Program-made: the position numbers and the translations under genes
Shown here: positions 7,161-16,334 of the stretch, piece by piece
Position numbering within the stretch: the stretch's first letter is position 1
Layout of the letters: each line of letters begins with the position of its first letter
Assembly: GCA_045638645.1 (NCBI GenBank)
Contig: JAZUBU010000002.1
Coordinates: forward strand, 1 to 64,000
Direction: 5' to 3'
DNA: 64,000 nucleotides
DNA from: JAGCJX01 sp045638645
GTDB lineage: Bacteria > Bacteroidota > Bacteroidia > Bacteroidales > UBA932
The notes under the pieces: model-generated
Databases searched by the model: none
Told to the model about the DNA's origin: nothing
Seen by the model: the letters and a program-made list of their open reading frames with translations, nothing else

Positions 7161-9857
7161 ATGAAAAAATTATTCCTGATAGACGGACACGCCCTCATTT
7201 TCCGCATGTACTATGCCTTTTTGAGACGGCCGATGATCAACTCCAAAGGAGAAGATACATCCATCCTGTTCGGCTTTACCAAATACATTCTGGAATTGGC
7301 CCGTCGTGAAAAGCCCACGCACCTGGCCATCGCCTTCGACCCACCGTGCAAGACGTTCCGACACGAACTGGATCCCTCCTACAAGGCCAACCGGGCCGAG
7401 ACCCCCGAGCTCATCAAATCCTCCTTGGAACCCCTGATCAAACTCATGGAATCCCTGGACATTCCGGTCATCATGGTCCCCGGCTTTGAGGCAGACGACG
7501 TCATCGGATCCATGGCCAAACGTTGGGAAGCCGCTGGTTTTGATGTATTCATGGTCTCTCCGGACAAAGACCTGGGCCAACTGGTAACCGACCACATCTT
7601 CCAATACAAACCCGCCAAAGGCACCAATACAGAAGAGATCGTCGGCCGGGAAGCCCTGTGCAAGAAATACGGCATCCAGGATCCCATCCAGATCATCGAC
7701 ATCCTCACCCTCTGGGGTGATACTTCGGACAACGTGCGGGGTGTGCGGGGCATCGGTGAGGTGGGTGCAAAAAAACTGGTTGCCCAATACGGTTCCGTGG
7801 AAGGCATTCTGGCCTCCTTGGACAAACTCACAGCCAAACAACAGGAGGCCTTCCGCGAAGCGGAATCCTACATTCTGCAAAGCCGCGAACTGGTCACAAT
7901 CCGGACAGACATTCCTTTGGAAGTTACAGAGCAAGCCCTAGCCCTCCGCCTGCAGGCATCCGCACAAAGCCGCCAACTGTTCCGGCATTATGAATTCTCA
8001 TCCCTGATGCCCCTGCTTCCCGCATCGGAAGAAAATGATGACGACCTCCCCGTGGACTTGACACCCCAAAGCCAGTCTATCCTGAAAGCCCTGGAAGGAC
8101 TCCAATTGGGAACGCTCAAAGAAGTAGAAAAAGCGGCCCGCAACGACCACCGTGTTGCCCTCTCCTACCTGGCTCCCGAATGGCTGCTGATTGCCGGAAA
8201 TACGAGTTACCGGACCCAAGACCCCAAAACCCTGGTCCCGCTTCTCACCCACCCCAAGATCACCAAGGTTGGTTATGACCTAAAACGTCTGTGGAAGACC
8301 TTCCATCAGCAAACCGGAGAAACCCTGCAAGGTGATTTGGCCGATCTGGAAATCATGCACTACCTCTTGAATCCGGAAAGTGCCCACCAATATGCAACGT
8401 TGTGCCTGTCCTATCTCGGTCTGGATCCACAAACGCTGTCACTACCGGAAGATCCAACCCCCACAACCGAACCGGAGCCGGACTTGTTTGCCGCCTTCTT
8501 TGGAAACCCTGTTGCGACGAGCCCGTCAACCTCACCGGAACAACGCAAAAACCAATGGCAACAGACCACCTTGTTATTACCCCTGCACGATGCCCTTGTA
8601 CGCAGTTTCCAGCAGGATGAAAAGATCGCCCAACTGTACAGGACCGTTGAAATGCCCCTGATTCCAGTGCTGGCAGGAATGGAAGAAGAGGGATTCCGGA
8701 TTGATTGCGGAATGTTGGCCGAATACAGCAAACAACTGCAAGCTGAGGCAAACCTCATCGAAAACCGGATCCGCGAACAAGCCGGTGAACCCGACCTGAA
8801 CGTTGCCTCACCGAAGCAACTGGGGAACATCCTGTTCGAGAAATTGCAACTGGACCCGAAAGCCAAGAAAAGCAAAAGCGGCAGCTACAGCACCGACGAA
8901 GAAACCTTGCTGGAATTGCAGGACAAACACCTGATTGTCAACGATATCCTTCGTTTCCGGGAGCTCAAGAAACTCATCAATACGTACATCGATCCTTTCC
9001 CGTCGTTCATCGCTCCGGAAAGTGGAAAAATCCATACGACATTCAACCAGGCCCATACGGCCACGGGACGACTGAGTTCTGTAAAACCCAACCTGCAAAA
9101 CATCCCCATCCGCAGCGAATTGGGCCGCGAAATCCGTCGGGCCTTCATTCCCTCGGATGACCAGCACCTGCTGGTTTCGGCTGACTACTCCCAGATCGAA
9201 CTCCGGTTGATGGCCATCCTCAGCCAGGATCCCGCCTTGCTGGAGGACTTCCGCCAGGAAAAGGACATCCATACCGCCACAGCAGCACGCATCTTTCATA
9301 TCCCCGAAGAAGACGTGACCCGAGAACAACGCAGCAAGGCCAAAACCGCCAACTTTGGCATCATCTACGGCATCTCCGCCTTTGGACTGGCCCAACGGCT
9401 GAACATCGCCCGGAGCGAGGCCAAAAGCCTGATTGAAGAATATTTCCGCAGCTATCCGCAAGTCCGCACCTACATGGAACGGACGCAGGAAACCGCACGG
9501 AACCAAAGCTATGTAGAAACCCTGTTTGGCCGAAAACGGTACTTGCCGGCCATCAACTCCCGCAACGCAGTCGTCCGTGGTCTGGCCGAACGAAATGCCA
9601 TCAATGCACCCCTTCAAGGCACTGCTGCAGACTTGATCAAGATCGCGATGATCCGCGTTGCCGGCCGTCTGAAAACCGAAGGGCTTCGCAGCAAACTCAT
9701 CCTTCAGGTCCACGACGAACTCATCGTGGATGCGTTGAAAGAAGAAGTGGAACAAGTCAAACAACTGCTGAAAGAGGAAATGGAAGGGGCCGCCCGCCTG
9801 GCCATCCCGCTGACTGTTGAATGCAATAGCGGAACCAACTGGTTATCAGCACACTAA
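7161..9857 (+). CDS. polA: DNA polymerase I, proofreading domain apparently degenerate
   Basis: 898 residues. Residues 1-290 form the 5'-3' flap nuclease (FLIDGHALIFRMYYAF, GFEADDVIGSMA, WGDTSDNVRGVRGIGEVGAK). The C-terminal half is the polymerase: motif A SADYSQIELRLMAILSQD, motif B RSKAKTANFGIIYGISAFG, motif C LQVHDELIVDA, all intact. The middle domain (about 300-480) keeps the fold order but lacks the exonuclease I DxE (the strand reads VALSYLAPEWLLIAG), and exonuclease II reads VGYDLKRLWKTF instead of the NxKxD form. So the 3'-5' proofreading site looks lost, as in Taq polymerase. An acidic/Ser-Thr-Pro linker (about 430-460) precedes the polymerase. Role: Okazaki fragment processing and repair. 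Confidence 0.97.
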   Translation: MKKLFLIDGHALIFRMYYAFLRRPMINSKGEDTSILFGFTKYILELARREKPTHLAIAFDPPCKTFRHELDPSYKANRAETPELIKSSLEPLIKLMESLDIPVIMVPGFEADDVIGSMAKRWEAAGFDVFMVSPDKDLGQLVTDHIFQYKPAKGTNTEEIVGREALCKKYGIQDPIQIIDILTLWGDTSDNVRGVRGIGEVGAKKLVAQYGSVEGILASLDKLTAKQQEAFREAESYILQSRELVTIRTDIPLEVTEQALALRLQASAQSRQLFRHYEFSSLMPLLPASEENDDDLPVDLTPQSQSILKALEGLQLGTLKEVEKAARNDHRVALSYLAPEWLLIAGNTSYRTQDPKTLVPLLTHPKITKVGYDLKRLWKTFHQQTGETLQGDLADLEIMHYLLNPESAHQYATLCLSYLGLDPQTLSLPEDPTPTTEPEPDLFAAFFGNPVATSPSTSPEQRKNQWQQTTLLLPLHDALVRSFQQDEKIAQLYRTVEMPLIPVLAGMEEEGFRIDCGMLAEYSKQLQAEANLIENRIREQAGEPDLNVASPKQLGNILFEKLQLDPKAKKSKSGSYSTDEETLLELQDKHLIVNDILRFRELKKLINTYIDPFPSFIAPESGKIHTTFNQAHTATGRLSSVKPNLQNIPIRSELGREIRRAFIPSDDQHLLVSADYSQIELRLMAILSQDPALLEDFRQEKDIHTATAARIFHIPEEDVTREQRSKAKTANFGIIYGISAFGLAQRLNIARSEAKSLIEEYFRSYPQVRTYMERTQETARNQSYVETLFGRKRYLPAINSRNAVVRGLAERNAINAPLQGTAADLIKIAMIRVAGRLKTEGLRSKLILQVHDELIVDALKEEVEQVKQLLKEEMEGAARLAIPLTVECNSGTNWLSAH

Positions 9858-9877
9858 AAGTCAAATCAAAGCAGAAC

Positions 9878-10459
9878 ATGATACAGCAACAGGAACACGA
9901 CAAACTTTGGGTAAAAGCCGCCTGCGAAGGTGACGCCAATGCCTTTGCCGCCCTGGCCGACAAGTACAGGCCTTTGCTGATTCAATTCCTGCTCCCCTAC
10001 ACACGCGTCATGGAGGATGCAGAAGACCTCTGTCTGGAAACCTTGTATCGGGCCTTTGAGCACTTGAACCAATACGACGATAAGTATGCCTTCTCCACCT
10101 GGATCTACAACATTGCCCGCAATGCCGCCATTGACCACTACCGCAAGCAGAATGCCTCCATACCCCTGACCCCCATCCGGTTGGAAGATGTAGAGGCCGG
10201 TCTTGACGGCCAAAGTGAAAGCCCGGAAGACTCCTACATCCGTCATCAGACACGCCACAACATCCGCATGGCCATTGCCGCCCTTCCGGAATTGTACCGG
10301 GAAGCCGCCGAGCTGCGCTTTCTGAAAGAATTTGCCTACGAAGAGATTGCCAACCAACTCCAGTTGCCTCTCAACACCGTCCGCACACGCATCCGACGCT
10401 CCCGAGAGTGCCTGTTGCAACAACTGAACACACAAAACAACCAAGAACACTATGATTGA
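9878..10459 (+). CDS. ECF-type RNA polymerase sigma factor
   Basis: 193 residues. Region 2 is at about 12-90 (AFAALADKYRPLLIQFLL, DAEDLCLETLYRAFEHL, AFSTWIYNIARNAAIDHYRK). An acidic linker follows, then region 4 at about 125-185 with YREAAELRFLKEFAYEEIAN and the helix-turn-helix LQLPLNTVRTRIRRSRECL. It lies 20 bases after polA and overlaps rsmG by 8 bases (ATG inside its last codons), so it is embedded in a housekeeping operon. There is no neighbouring anti-sigma gene, so how its activity is controlled is not visible. Its promoter targets are unknown. Confidence 0.92.
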   Translation: MIQQQEHDKLWVKAACEGDANAFAALADKYRPLLIQFLLPYTRVMEDAEDLCLETLYRAFEHLNQYDDKYAFSTWIYNIARNAAIDHYRKQNASIPLTPIRLEDVEAGLDGQSESPEDSYIRHQTRHNIRMAIAALPELYREAAELRFLKEFAYEEIANQLQLPLNTVRTRIRRSRECLLQQLNTQNNQEHYD

Positions 10460-11078
10460 TGCCAATTTAATTTTCCAATACTTCCCGGACCTGACCCCAA
10501 AACAACAGGATCAGATTCGCCAACTGGGTCCCTTGTACCAAGAATGGAACAGCCGGATCAATGTCATCTCCCGCAAAGACATGGACTCGTTCTACCTGCA
10601 CCATGTCCTGCACGCCCTGGCGTTGGCCATCGAAGCACCCTTTGCAAACGGCGACCGTGTGCTCGATGTCGGTACCGGTGGTGGCTTTCCCGGCATCCCG
10701 CTGGCCATTCTGTTTCCAGAAGTCCAGTTTACCCTTTGCGACTCGATTGGCAAGAAAATCAAGGTAGTGGAAGCTGTTGCTCAGGCACTGGGGCTGGACA
10801 ATGTCACCCCGGTCTGGTCTCGCGCCGAACAACTGCCCGACACCTATAACTACATTGTATCGCGGGCCGTCACGGAACTCAAAAATTTTATGCCCTTCGT
10901 CAAAGGACGCTGGTCCAAGTCCATCCTGTACTTGAAGGGCGGAGACCTGGAAACCGAAATCTCTGACTGCATCAAGGCATGCCGCATGCATCGTAAACAA
11001 TTTGAATGCAGGGATATTATCCAACTTTTCCCGGAACCCTTCTTCGAAGAAAAAAAGATCGTAATAATTCAGAATTAA
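10452..11078 (+). CDS. rsmG: 16S rRNA (guanine-527-N7)-methyltransferase RsmG
   Basis: 208 residues, the usual length. It methylates N7 of G527 in 16S rRNA using SAM. The SAM-binding signature VLDVGTGGGFPGIPLAILFP (about 72-91) is diagnostic, and the N-terminal YQEWNSRINVISRKD matches the family. IVSRAVTELKNFMPF corresponds to the conserved substrate-side region. Its ATG overlaps the end of the sigma-factor gene by 8 bases, so translational coupling is likely. The rpmH promoter begins immediately after its stop codon. Confidence 0.96.
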   Translation: MIDANLIFQYFPDLTPKQQDQIRQLGPLYQEWNSRINVISRKDMDSFYLHHVLHALALAIEAPFANGDRVLDVGTGGGFPGIPLAILFPEVQFTLCDSIGKKIKVVEAVAQALGLDNVTPVWSRAEQLPDTYNYIVSRAVTELKNFMPFVKGRWSKSILYLKGGDLETEISDCIKACRMHRKQFECRDIIQLFPEPFFEEKKIVIIQN

Positions 11079-11079
11079 A

Positions 11080-11110
11080 TTTGCAATTTCAAACAAAAGC
11101 ACTACCTTTG
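11080..11110 (+). promoter_or_regulatory. Promoter of rpmH
   Basis: TTTG (11080-11083), 19-base spacer, TACCTTTG (11103-11110): a full match to the Bacteroides consensus, 33 bases before the rpmH ATG. Confidence 0.8.
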
Positions 11111-11143
11111 CACTCCCTTATTGAAAAATAAATAAGAATAGAT

Positions 11144-11296
11144 ATGAAACGCACTTTTCAACCTTCACAACGCAAACGCCGCAACAAACACGGCTTCCGT
11201 GAACGTATGTCAACCCCCAATGGTCGTCGCGTCTTGGCAGCTCGTCGCCGTCGTGGTCGTAAGAAATTGACCGTATCTTCAGAAGATCGGTTCTAA
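11144..11296 (+). CDS. rpmH: 50S ribosomal protein L34
   Basis: 50 codons reading MKRTFQPSQRKRRNKHGF..., then RMSTPNGRRVLAARRRRGRK and a short tail ending SSEDRF. This is the highly conserved, Arg/Lys-rich L34 that binds 23S rRNA in the large subunit. The first 20 residues and the GRRVLAARR(R)RGRKKL block match the family throughout. It is a single-gene unit with its own consensus promoter (11080-11110) and a strong hairpin terminator (11312-11359). The usual rpmH neighbours (dnaA, rnpA) are absent. Confidence 0.97.
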   Translation: MKRTFQPSQRKRRNKHGFRERMSTPNGRRVLAARRRRGRKKLTVSSEDRF

Positions 11297-11311
11297 AATT
11301 CTTTTTTGAAG

Positions 11312-11359
11312 AAAGAAGTCGGGGCTATCCTTTCAGTAGGTATGGCCCCGACTTCTTTT
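11312..11359 (+). terminator. Terminator after rpmH
   Basis: Stem AAAGAAGTCGGGGC / GCCCCGACTTCTTT with a 19-base loop, followed by T residues, 15 bases after the L34 stop. Confidence 0.85.
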
Positions 11360-11400
11360 ATACAGATCCCCTCCTGACGGCCTATCTCAAAGAATTGTTG

Positions 11401-11408
11401 TATATTTG
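11401..11408 (+). promoter_or_regulatory. -7 box for the PASTA-rluD unit
   Basis: TATATTTG, an exact TAnnTTTG match, 28 bases before ATG 11437. It shows that the in-frame TTG at 11395 is not the start. Confidence 0.6.
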
Positions 11409-11436
11409 TCGGATTGTACTGAAAAATCATACGGAT

Positions 11437-12264
11437 ATGACCCAGAAAAATAGCAAATTTTTGCCCAAGAAATGGTATCAGAACTGGATGGTCAGAACCT
11501 TGATAACGGCTCTGATCATTGCCATCCTCTTCTTCATTGCCGTGACGATCTTCCTGAATATCATCACACGGCACAATCGGGAACAAGTGGTACCCGACTT
11601 TACAAACTGCTCGGTAGAACAGGCCGAACAACTGGCCGCCAAACATCACCTGCGACTGGAAGTTACCGACTCGGTCTATGTCAAACGGATGCCTCGGGGA
11701 CACATCACCCGCCAACGACCGGCTCCCGGCAGTGCTGTCAAAAAGAACAGGATGATCCGACTGACAATCAACTCGGTCATGCCGCGATTGTCCACTGTTC
11801 CCAACCTGATCGGTTACTCCTTAAGACAGGCAAGAACAGAATTACAGGCCGCTGGGCTGACTGTCGGACAACTGATCTATGTTCCGGACATGGCCAGCAA
11901 CAATGTCCTGGCCCAACAATGCAAAGGAAAAGACATCGCTCCGGATACACAAGTCGAAAGCGAAACCGCCATTGACCTGGTGCTGGGCATGAACGAAGAA
12001 GACCGGACCACCTACATCCCCAACTTGCGCGGTTACCGGTTCCAAGCGGCCAAGGACTTGTTGATGGACCATTTCCTCAATTTGGGACAAATGCGTTTTG
12101 ACGAAACCATTCAAAATTACAACGACACGTTGAATGCCGTCGTTTACCGGATCACACCCGAACCGTGTGACACCGTTTCCTACCTGATGGGAACTCCCGT
12201 CCGCATCGACTTGACCCTTGATCCTGAAAAACTGAAAGAACCGGAAGCCACCCCCCTCTTATAA
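11437..12264 (+). CDS. PASTA-domain membrane protein
   Basis: 275 residues from ATG 11437. A basic cytoplasmic tail (about 1-20) is followed by one transmembrane helix (LITALIIAILFFIAVTIFL, about 22-40). Three PASTA-like repeats then lie outside the inner membrane: about 48-112 (VVPDFTNCSVEQAEQLAAKH), 115-185 (VPNLIGYSLRQARTELQAAG) and 190-265 (YIPNLRGYRFQAAKDLL). PASTA domains bind peptidoglycan fragments in kinases and penicillin-binding proteins, but no kinase or transpeptidase domain is present here. It ends one base before rluD, an arrangement I believe is usual in Bacteroidales. Its cell-wall role is inferred from the domains. Confidence 0.87.
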   Translation: MTQKNSKFLPKKWYQNWMVRTLITALIIAILFFIAVTIFLNIITRHNREQVVPDFTNCSVEQAEQLAAKHHLRLEVTDSVYVKRMPRGHITRQRPAPGSAVKKNRMIRLTINSVMPRLSTVPNLIGYSLRQARTELQAAGLTVGQLIYVPDMASNNVLAQQCKGKDIAPDTQVESETAIDLVLGMNEEDRTTYIPNLRGYRFQAAKDLLMDHFLNLGQMRFDETIQNYNDTLNAVVYRITPEPCDTVSYLMGTPVRIDLTLDPEKLKEPEATPLL

Positions 12265-12265
12265 T

Positions 12266-13411
12266 ATGCATTCAGCAGCACAACAAAACACAGCCGAAAC
12301 GGTGCAAACAAAAGACGGGGAAATCCTGACTCCCCGCGAAAACTTTGCTCCGGCCACCCCCTCCAACGAGGAAGAAAACCTCAACGAGGAAGAGGAAGAC
12401 GAAGGCGGATTTTTTGAACACTTCCGTTTTGAAGTACCTCGAGGACAAGCGCTCCTACGCATCGACAAATACCTTGTAGGCCATTTGGAAGGCACCTCAC
12501 GCCACCGCGTCCAACAAGCGATCGACGCTGGTTATGTACAAGTCAATGGCAATACCGCCAAAGCGAACTACCGCATCAAACCATTGGATCTCATCACGAT
12601 ATCCATGCCCTTCCGCCGCCGCGGCGTAGAAATTCTTCCGGAGAAGATGGACCTGGACATCCGGTACGAAGACGATGATCTGCTACTGGTAAACAAACCG
12701 GCCGGCCTGGTTGTGCACCCGGGTTGCGGAAATTATACAGGCACCTTGATCAATGGCCTTGCCTATTACCTGGGAAAACGCCAGGAAGGCGATGAAGGAG
12801 ATGAACGCATGGGCATGTTGGTACACCGCATTGACAAGGACACCTCCGGCATTCTGCTGATAGCAAAAAACGACGAAGCGCAACTCAAATTGGCCGAACA
12901 ATTCTTCCACCACACCATTGACCGGAAATACATTGCCATTGTTTGGGGCGACGTGAAGGAAAACAGCGGTACCATTGTCGGTCACATTGCCCGAGATCCC
13001 AACAACCGCCAAAACTTCAAGGTTTTCCCGGACGGCAGTGTCGGCAAGCATGCGATCACACACTACCGCGTTTTGGAACGTCTGGGGTATGTCACCGTGG
13101 TGGAATGCAAATTGGAAACTGGCAGAACCCACCAGATTCGGGTACACATGAATTACCTGGGGCATCCCCTATTCAACGATGAACGGTACGGAGGCGACCG
13201 CATCCTGAAAGGGACGCTTTATGCAAAATACAAAAAATTCATTGACAACTGCTTCGAAATCTTACCCCGCCAAGCCCTGCATGCGAAAAACTTGGGCTTT
13301 GTTCACCCCCGAACCGGAGACTATGTCTTTGTCGAGAGTGAACTGCCTGAAGATATGACGCGCGTGATTGAGCGGTTTAGAACCTTCTCATCGGGCCGCC
13401 GTGACCCATAG
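12266..13411 (+). CDS. rluD: 23S rRNA pseudouridine synthase, RluD/RluC family
   Basis: 381 residues. An acidic, low-complexity N-terminal tail (about 1-50, with NEEENLNEEEEDEGG) precedes an S4 RNA-binding domain (about 60-120, RIDKYLVGHLEGTSRHRVQQ) and the catalytic domain. The catalytic aspartate is in VHRIDKDTSGILLIA, and the family motifs VNKPAGLVVHPG and ETGRTHQIRVHM are complete. It isomerises uridines in 23S rRNA, most likely in helix 69 if it is RluD proper. It is co-transcribed with the PASTA gene. The last 35 bases overlap the convergent barrel-protein gene. Confidence 0.93.
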   Translation: MHSAAQQNTAETVQTKDGEILTPRENFAPATPSNEEENLNEEEEDEGGFFEHFRFEVPRGQALLRIDKYLVGHLEGTSRHRVQQAIDAGYVQVNGNTAKANYRIKPLDLITISMPFRRRGVEILPEKMDLDIRYEDDDLLLVNKPAGLVVHPGCGNYTGTLINGLAYYLGKRQEGDEGDERMGMLVHRIDKDTSGILLIAKNDEAQLKLAEQFFHHTIDRKYIAIVWGDVKENSGTIVGHIARDPNNRQNFKVFPDGSVGKHAITHYRVLERLGYVTVVECKLETGRTHQIRVHMNYLGHPLFNDERYGGDRILKGTLYAKYKKFIDNCFEILPRQALHAKNLGFVHPRTGDYVFVESELPEDMTRVIERFRTFSSGRRDP

Positions 13412-16271
13412 GACCTCTACGACCTCCCGGCGACATGGAGCGGTTGCCTCCATTGAACGTACCGAAACGGTAGGTAAAGGAAATCATGAAATACTGGCCC
13501 AAGGTATTGTTTTGTACATCCTGTACATAGTTATCCGTCATGGTACGGCGCAGACCGCGTGACTGGTTCAGGATATCATACAAGCGAACGGCAAGCGTAC
13601 CTTTCTCATTGAACAGGAGCTTGGAGATTTCGGCGTTCCAGATGGCTTGCGGATCACCGTATCCGGCTTCGTAACCGTAGTAGAAGTTATAACGGAGATT
13701 GGTCTTTACTTCCCAACCCAAGGGCAAGGTCAGGTTCACATCGGCATCCACCGAGTTGGACCAGGTCGAAGGACGTTCCTTTTCCTTGATGGTGTACCAG
13801 GCATTTTCATAGGCCACGGAACCGCCAAGACGCGTTTCCAAATAATCGTTGCGGTAGATCAACTGCAAACGTTCACGTAAACTCATCGAAGTCGTCTTAC
13901 CCACCTTCAACAAATGGAAAATGTCTTCCACCTTGTCAGCATTCCCCATACCGGAATAACTGACCGTACGGTTCAACGAAGCATTGGTAAAGGACATCAA
14001 TGAAAAATTGGATTTGGCAATCGGAGCATTGAACATCACAAAAGCACGTGCTGACATGGACGGAGCGTCCGAATTGACCGGAGCACTGTACTGAACCCCA
14101 TTTTCATCGTACCAGTTCGCATTCACAATGTCGTCCATCGTATAGCTGAAGTTGATGTTGGCATTCAACGAGGCAAAGGACTTCATGTTGGTGTGGCGGA
14201 ATTCGGCCCGCACGTTGTGCGAGAACTCCGGCAAAAGATTCGGATTACCCAACACAATCGACAACGGGTTGGAGTTGTCACGGACCGGCTGCAACTGGGT
14301 AATACTCGGCTGGCTCGTACGACCGTTGTAACGCAAACGCAAGAACGTATTGTCCGCAAAGTTGTAATCAAAACGGGCAGAAGGGGAGAAATTCAACACC
14401 TTGTATACCGTAACACTGTCAGGCTTTCCGTCAAAGAAGGATTCTCGGCTGGTGGTGGTTGCAGGCTGCAGATTCACCCCGATTTGTGCCGTATACTTCT
14501 CTTCCTGCTTCATGATATTCAACTGAATCCGCTGATTCACGAATTCATTGCGGAACTGGGTTGAATAGTCCATATCCATCAGCGTATACTTGCCATTGGC
14601 ATCCTTGTTGTAACTTTCTTTCTTGGATTCGTTTACGCTGTAGTTATAACGGTAAGAAGCTTCCAGGAAGAAATTTCCGCCCAAAGGCTCGGTATAAGCC
14701 AACCGCGCAGCAATGCTGTAGGCATCTTCCTGCTGACGGTAGGTTTGGTCAATCTCATCGGTAGACGAATGCTGGTCTTGGCTGTAATAATGTGTTGTGG
14801 AACGGTTCTGACCATCCAGTTCATTTCCACTGAGGGAGTAGTTGGTATTCAATGAAAGGGTACGTCCCTCCTTGCCAAGACGCTGCCGGTACAACAAACG
14901 GCCGCTGGTTGCATAGTTGAAACTATCGCCATGACTCTCACTGGTACCGTCATTCAAACGACCACGGACATCATTTCTGGAATCAAAGGTTGAGCTTTCC
15001 TGGAACGAACCATAACCGATATTGCCTTGAGGACGAAAAAGGATCGAAGCATTCTCGTTGATCTTCCAATCAATTTCGCCACCCGCACGGTGACCTTCAT
15101 TGAGGGAATAACTTTCTCCTTCATTGACATTGGTCATCGTAGAACCATCCGGTTGGAACGTTGTCTTGTTGCTCTTTTGTCTCACCTGCTTTTCACTACC
15201 ATTGTACAGATAGTTTCCAGCCACCTCCATAGCCTTGTCTTCCAAGAAATAACCGGTTGCATTCAACCCGCCCATCCAAGAAGTGGTGATGCCACCATTG
15301 TTGAAGTTCATCATCCCTCCACCACCGAATCCACCCGGACCGCTGGCACGCATGGAGCGCATCATGTCTCCTCCAATATCCCGGAAACCTCGATTGTTGG
15401 TGTTGTTTCCATTGGCAATGATACTGATTTGGGAATTGTCTGTAAAACGAGCAACCAATCCACCCCCTTGAAAACGAGGATCTTTCTCTCCCACACCCAA
15501 ATCATATCCGCCCCCGGCAGACAAATTACCGAACCAGCCTTGCATCATACCTTTCTTCACACTCAAATCCAACACCGTTTCCGATTCTCCATCATCGATG
15601 CCCGTAAATTCAGCTTGTTCCGACTTCTTCTCCACAACACGCACTTTCTCGATGATCTTGGCAGGCAAATTCTTGGTAGCCAGCTGCGGGTCATCCAGGA
15701 AGAAGGTTTTGCCGTCGATGTAGATCTTGTTGATGGTCTCCCCGTTGTAGGTAATGGAACCGTCTGCACTCACATCGAATCCAGGCAGTTTCTTCAACTG
15801 GTCTTCCAACATGTCGTTATCGGACAACTTCATGGAAGCCGAACTGAATTCAACGGTATCTTTCTTCATGACGATGGGATTTCCAACAGCCGTCACAACG
15901 GCCTGTTCCAACAACTGGGCATCCGGACTCATCTCAATCTTACCCAAATTCATCGGTTCCTTTCCTACCTTCACCACTTGCCGGAAAGGCAAGTAACCCA
16001 TCAATTCAGCCTTCAACACATGATCGCCCGGCTGAAGGTGGCTCAACACAACCTGACCGGCATCATCGGTCAACGCAAAATTCATGTTCTGCGTAGAATC
16101 TGCCACCGCAGAAGGCCGGATGGATACCGTCGCATAAGAGACCGGTGCGCCACTTTGCGCATCCACCAAGGTCAAGGTCAATTGTACCCCTCCCCGAGGA
16201 GATTTCGGGGATTGAGCCATCAGGAACCCAGCAAAGAGAAGTGCCGGGAGAAGTATCAAAAATCGTTTCAT
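13377..16271 (-). CDS. Outer-membrane beta-barrel protein with carboxypeptidase-like N-terminal domain
   Basis: 964 residues. A signal peptide (about 1-19, ending FLMAQ) is followed by a CarboxypepD_reg-like beta domain (about 28-105, LTLVDAQSGAPVSYATVSIR). A plug-like section comes next (about 110-225: VVTAVGNPIVMKKDTVEF, LKKLPGFDVSADGSITYNG, INKIYIDGKTFFLDD), then a long barrel. This is the OMP_b-brl_3 type related to TonB-dependent receptors, without an adjacent SusD partner. Gly/Asn/Met-rich loops occur at about 305-335 and at the C-terminus. The substrate is unknown. TonB and ExbBD encoded at 35.5-37.5 kb could energise it if it is a true transporter. It overlaps rluD by 35 bases, tail to tail. 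Confidence 0.88.
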   Translation of the reverse strand: MKRFLILLPALLFAGFLMAQSPKSPRGGVQLTLTLVDAQSGAPVSYATVSIRPSAVADSTQNMNFALTDDAGQVVLSHLQPGDHVLKAELMGYLPFRQVVKVGKEPMNLGKIEMSPDAQLLEQAVVTAVGNPIVMKKDTVEFSSASMKLSDNDMLEDQLKKLPGFDVSADGSITYNGETINKIYIDGKTFFLDDPQLATKNLPAKIIEKVRVVEKKSEQAEFTGIDDGESETVLDLSVKKGMMQGWFGNLSAGGGYDLGVGEKDPRFQGGGLVARFTDNSQISIIANGNNTNNRGFRDIGGDMMRSMRASGPGGFGGGGMMNFNNGGITTSWMGGLNATGYFLEDKAMEVAGNYLYNGSEKQVRQKSNKTTFQPDGSTMTNVNEGESYSLNEGHRAGGEIDWKINENASILFRPQGNIGYGSFQESSTFDSRNDVRGRLNDGTSESHGDSFNYATSGRLLYRQRLGKEGRTLSLNTNYSLSGNELDGQNRSTTHYYSQDQHSSTDEIDQTYRQQEDAYSIAARLAYTEPLGGNFFLEASYRYNYSVNESKKESYNKDANGKYTLMDMDYSTQFRNEFVNQRIQLNIMKQEEKYTAQIGVNLQPATTTSRESFFDGKPDSVTVYKVLNFSPSARFDYNFADNTFLRLRYNGRTSQPSITQLQPVRDNSNPLSIVLGNPNLLPEFSHNVRAEFRHTNMKSFASLNANINFSYTMDDIVNANWYDENGVQYSAPVNSDAPSMSARAFVMFNAPIAKSNFSLMSFTNASLNRTVSYSGMGNADKVEDIFHLLKVGKTTSMSLRERLQLIYRNDYLETRLGGSVAYENAWYTIKEKERPSTWSNSVDADVNLTLPLGWEVKTNLRYNFYYGYEAGYGDPQAIWNAEISKLLFNEKGTLAVRLYDILNQSRGLRRTMTDNYVQDVQNNTLGQYFMISFTYRFGTFNGGNRSMSPGGRRGPMGHGGPMRRF

Positions 16272-16334
16272 ACGTATTAATTTCGTTTGTACATTAGACA
16301 GCGTTTCGTCGTCTAAGTTTAATGCAAATCGTGT

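Noticed and set aside
15027..16280. A 417-codon open frame on the plus strand opposite the beta-barrel gene
   Set aside because: It is antisense to a gene with a signal peptide, plug and barrel pattern, has no domain of its own, and no promoter or ribosome site.
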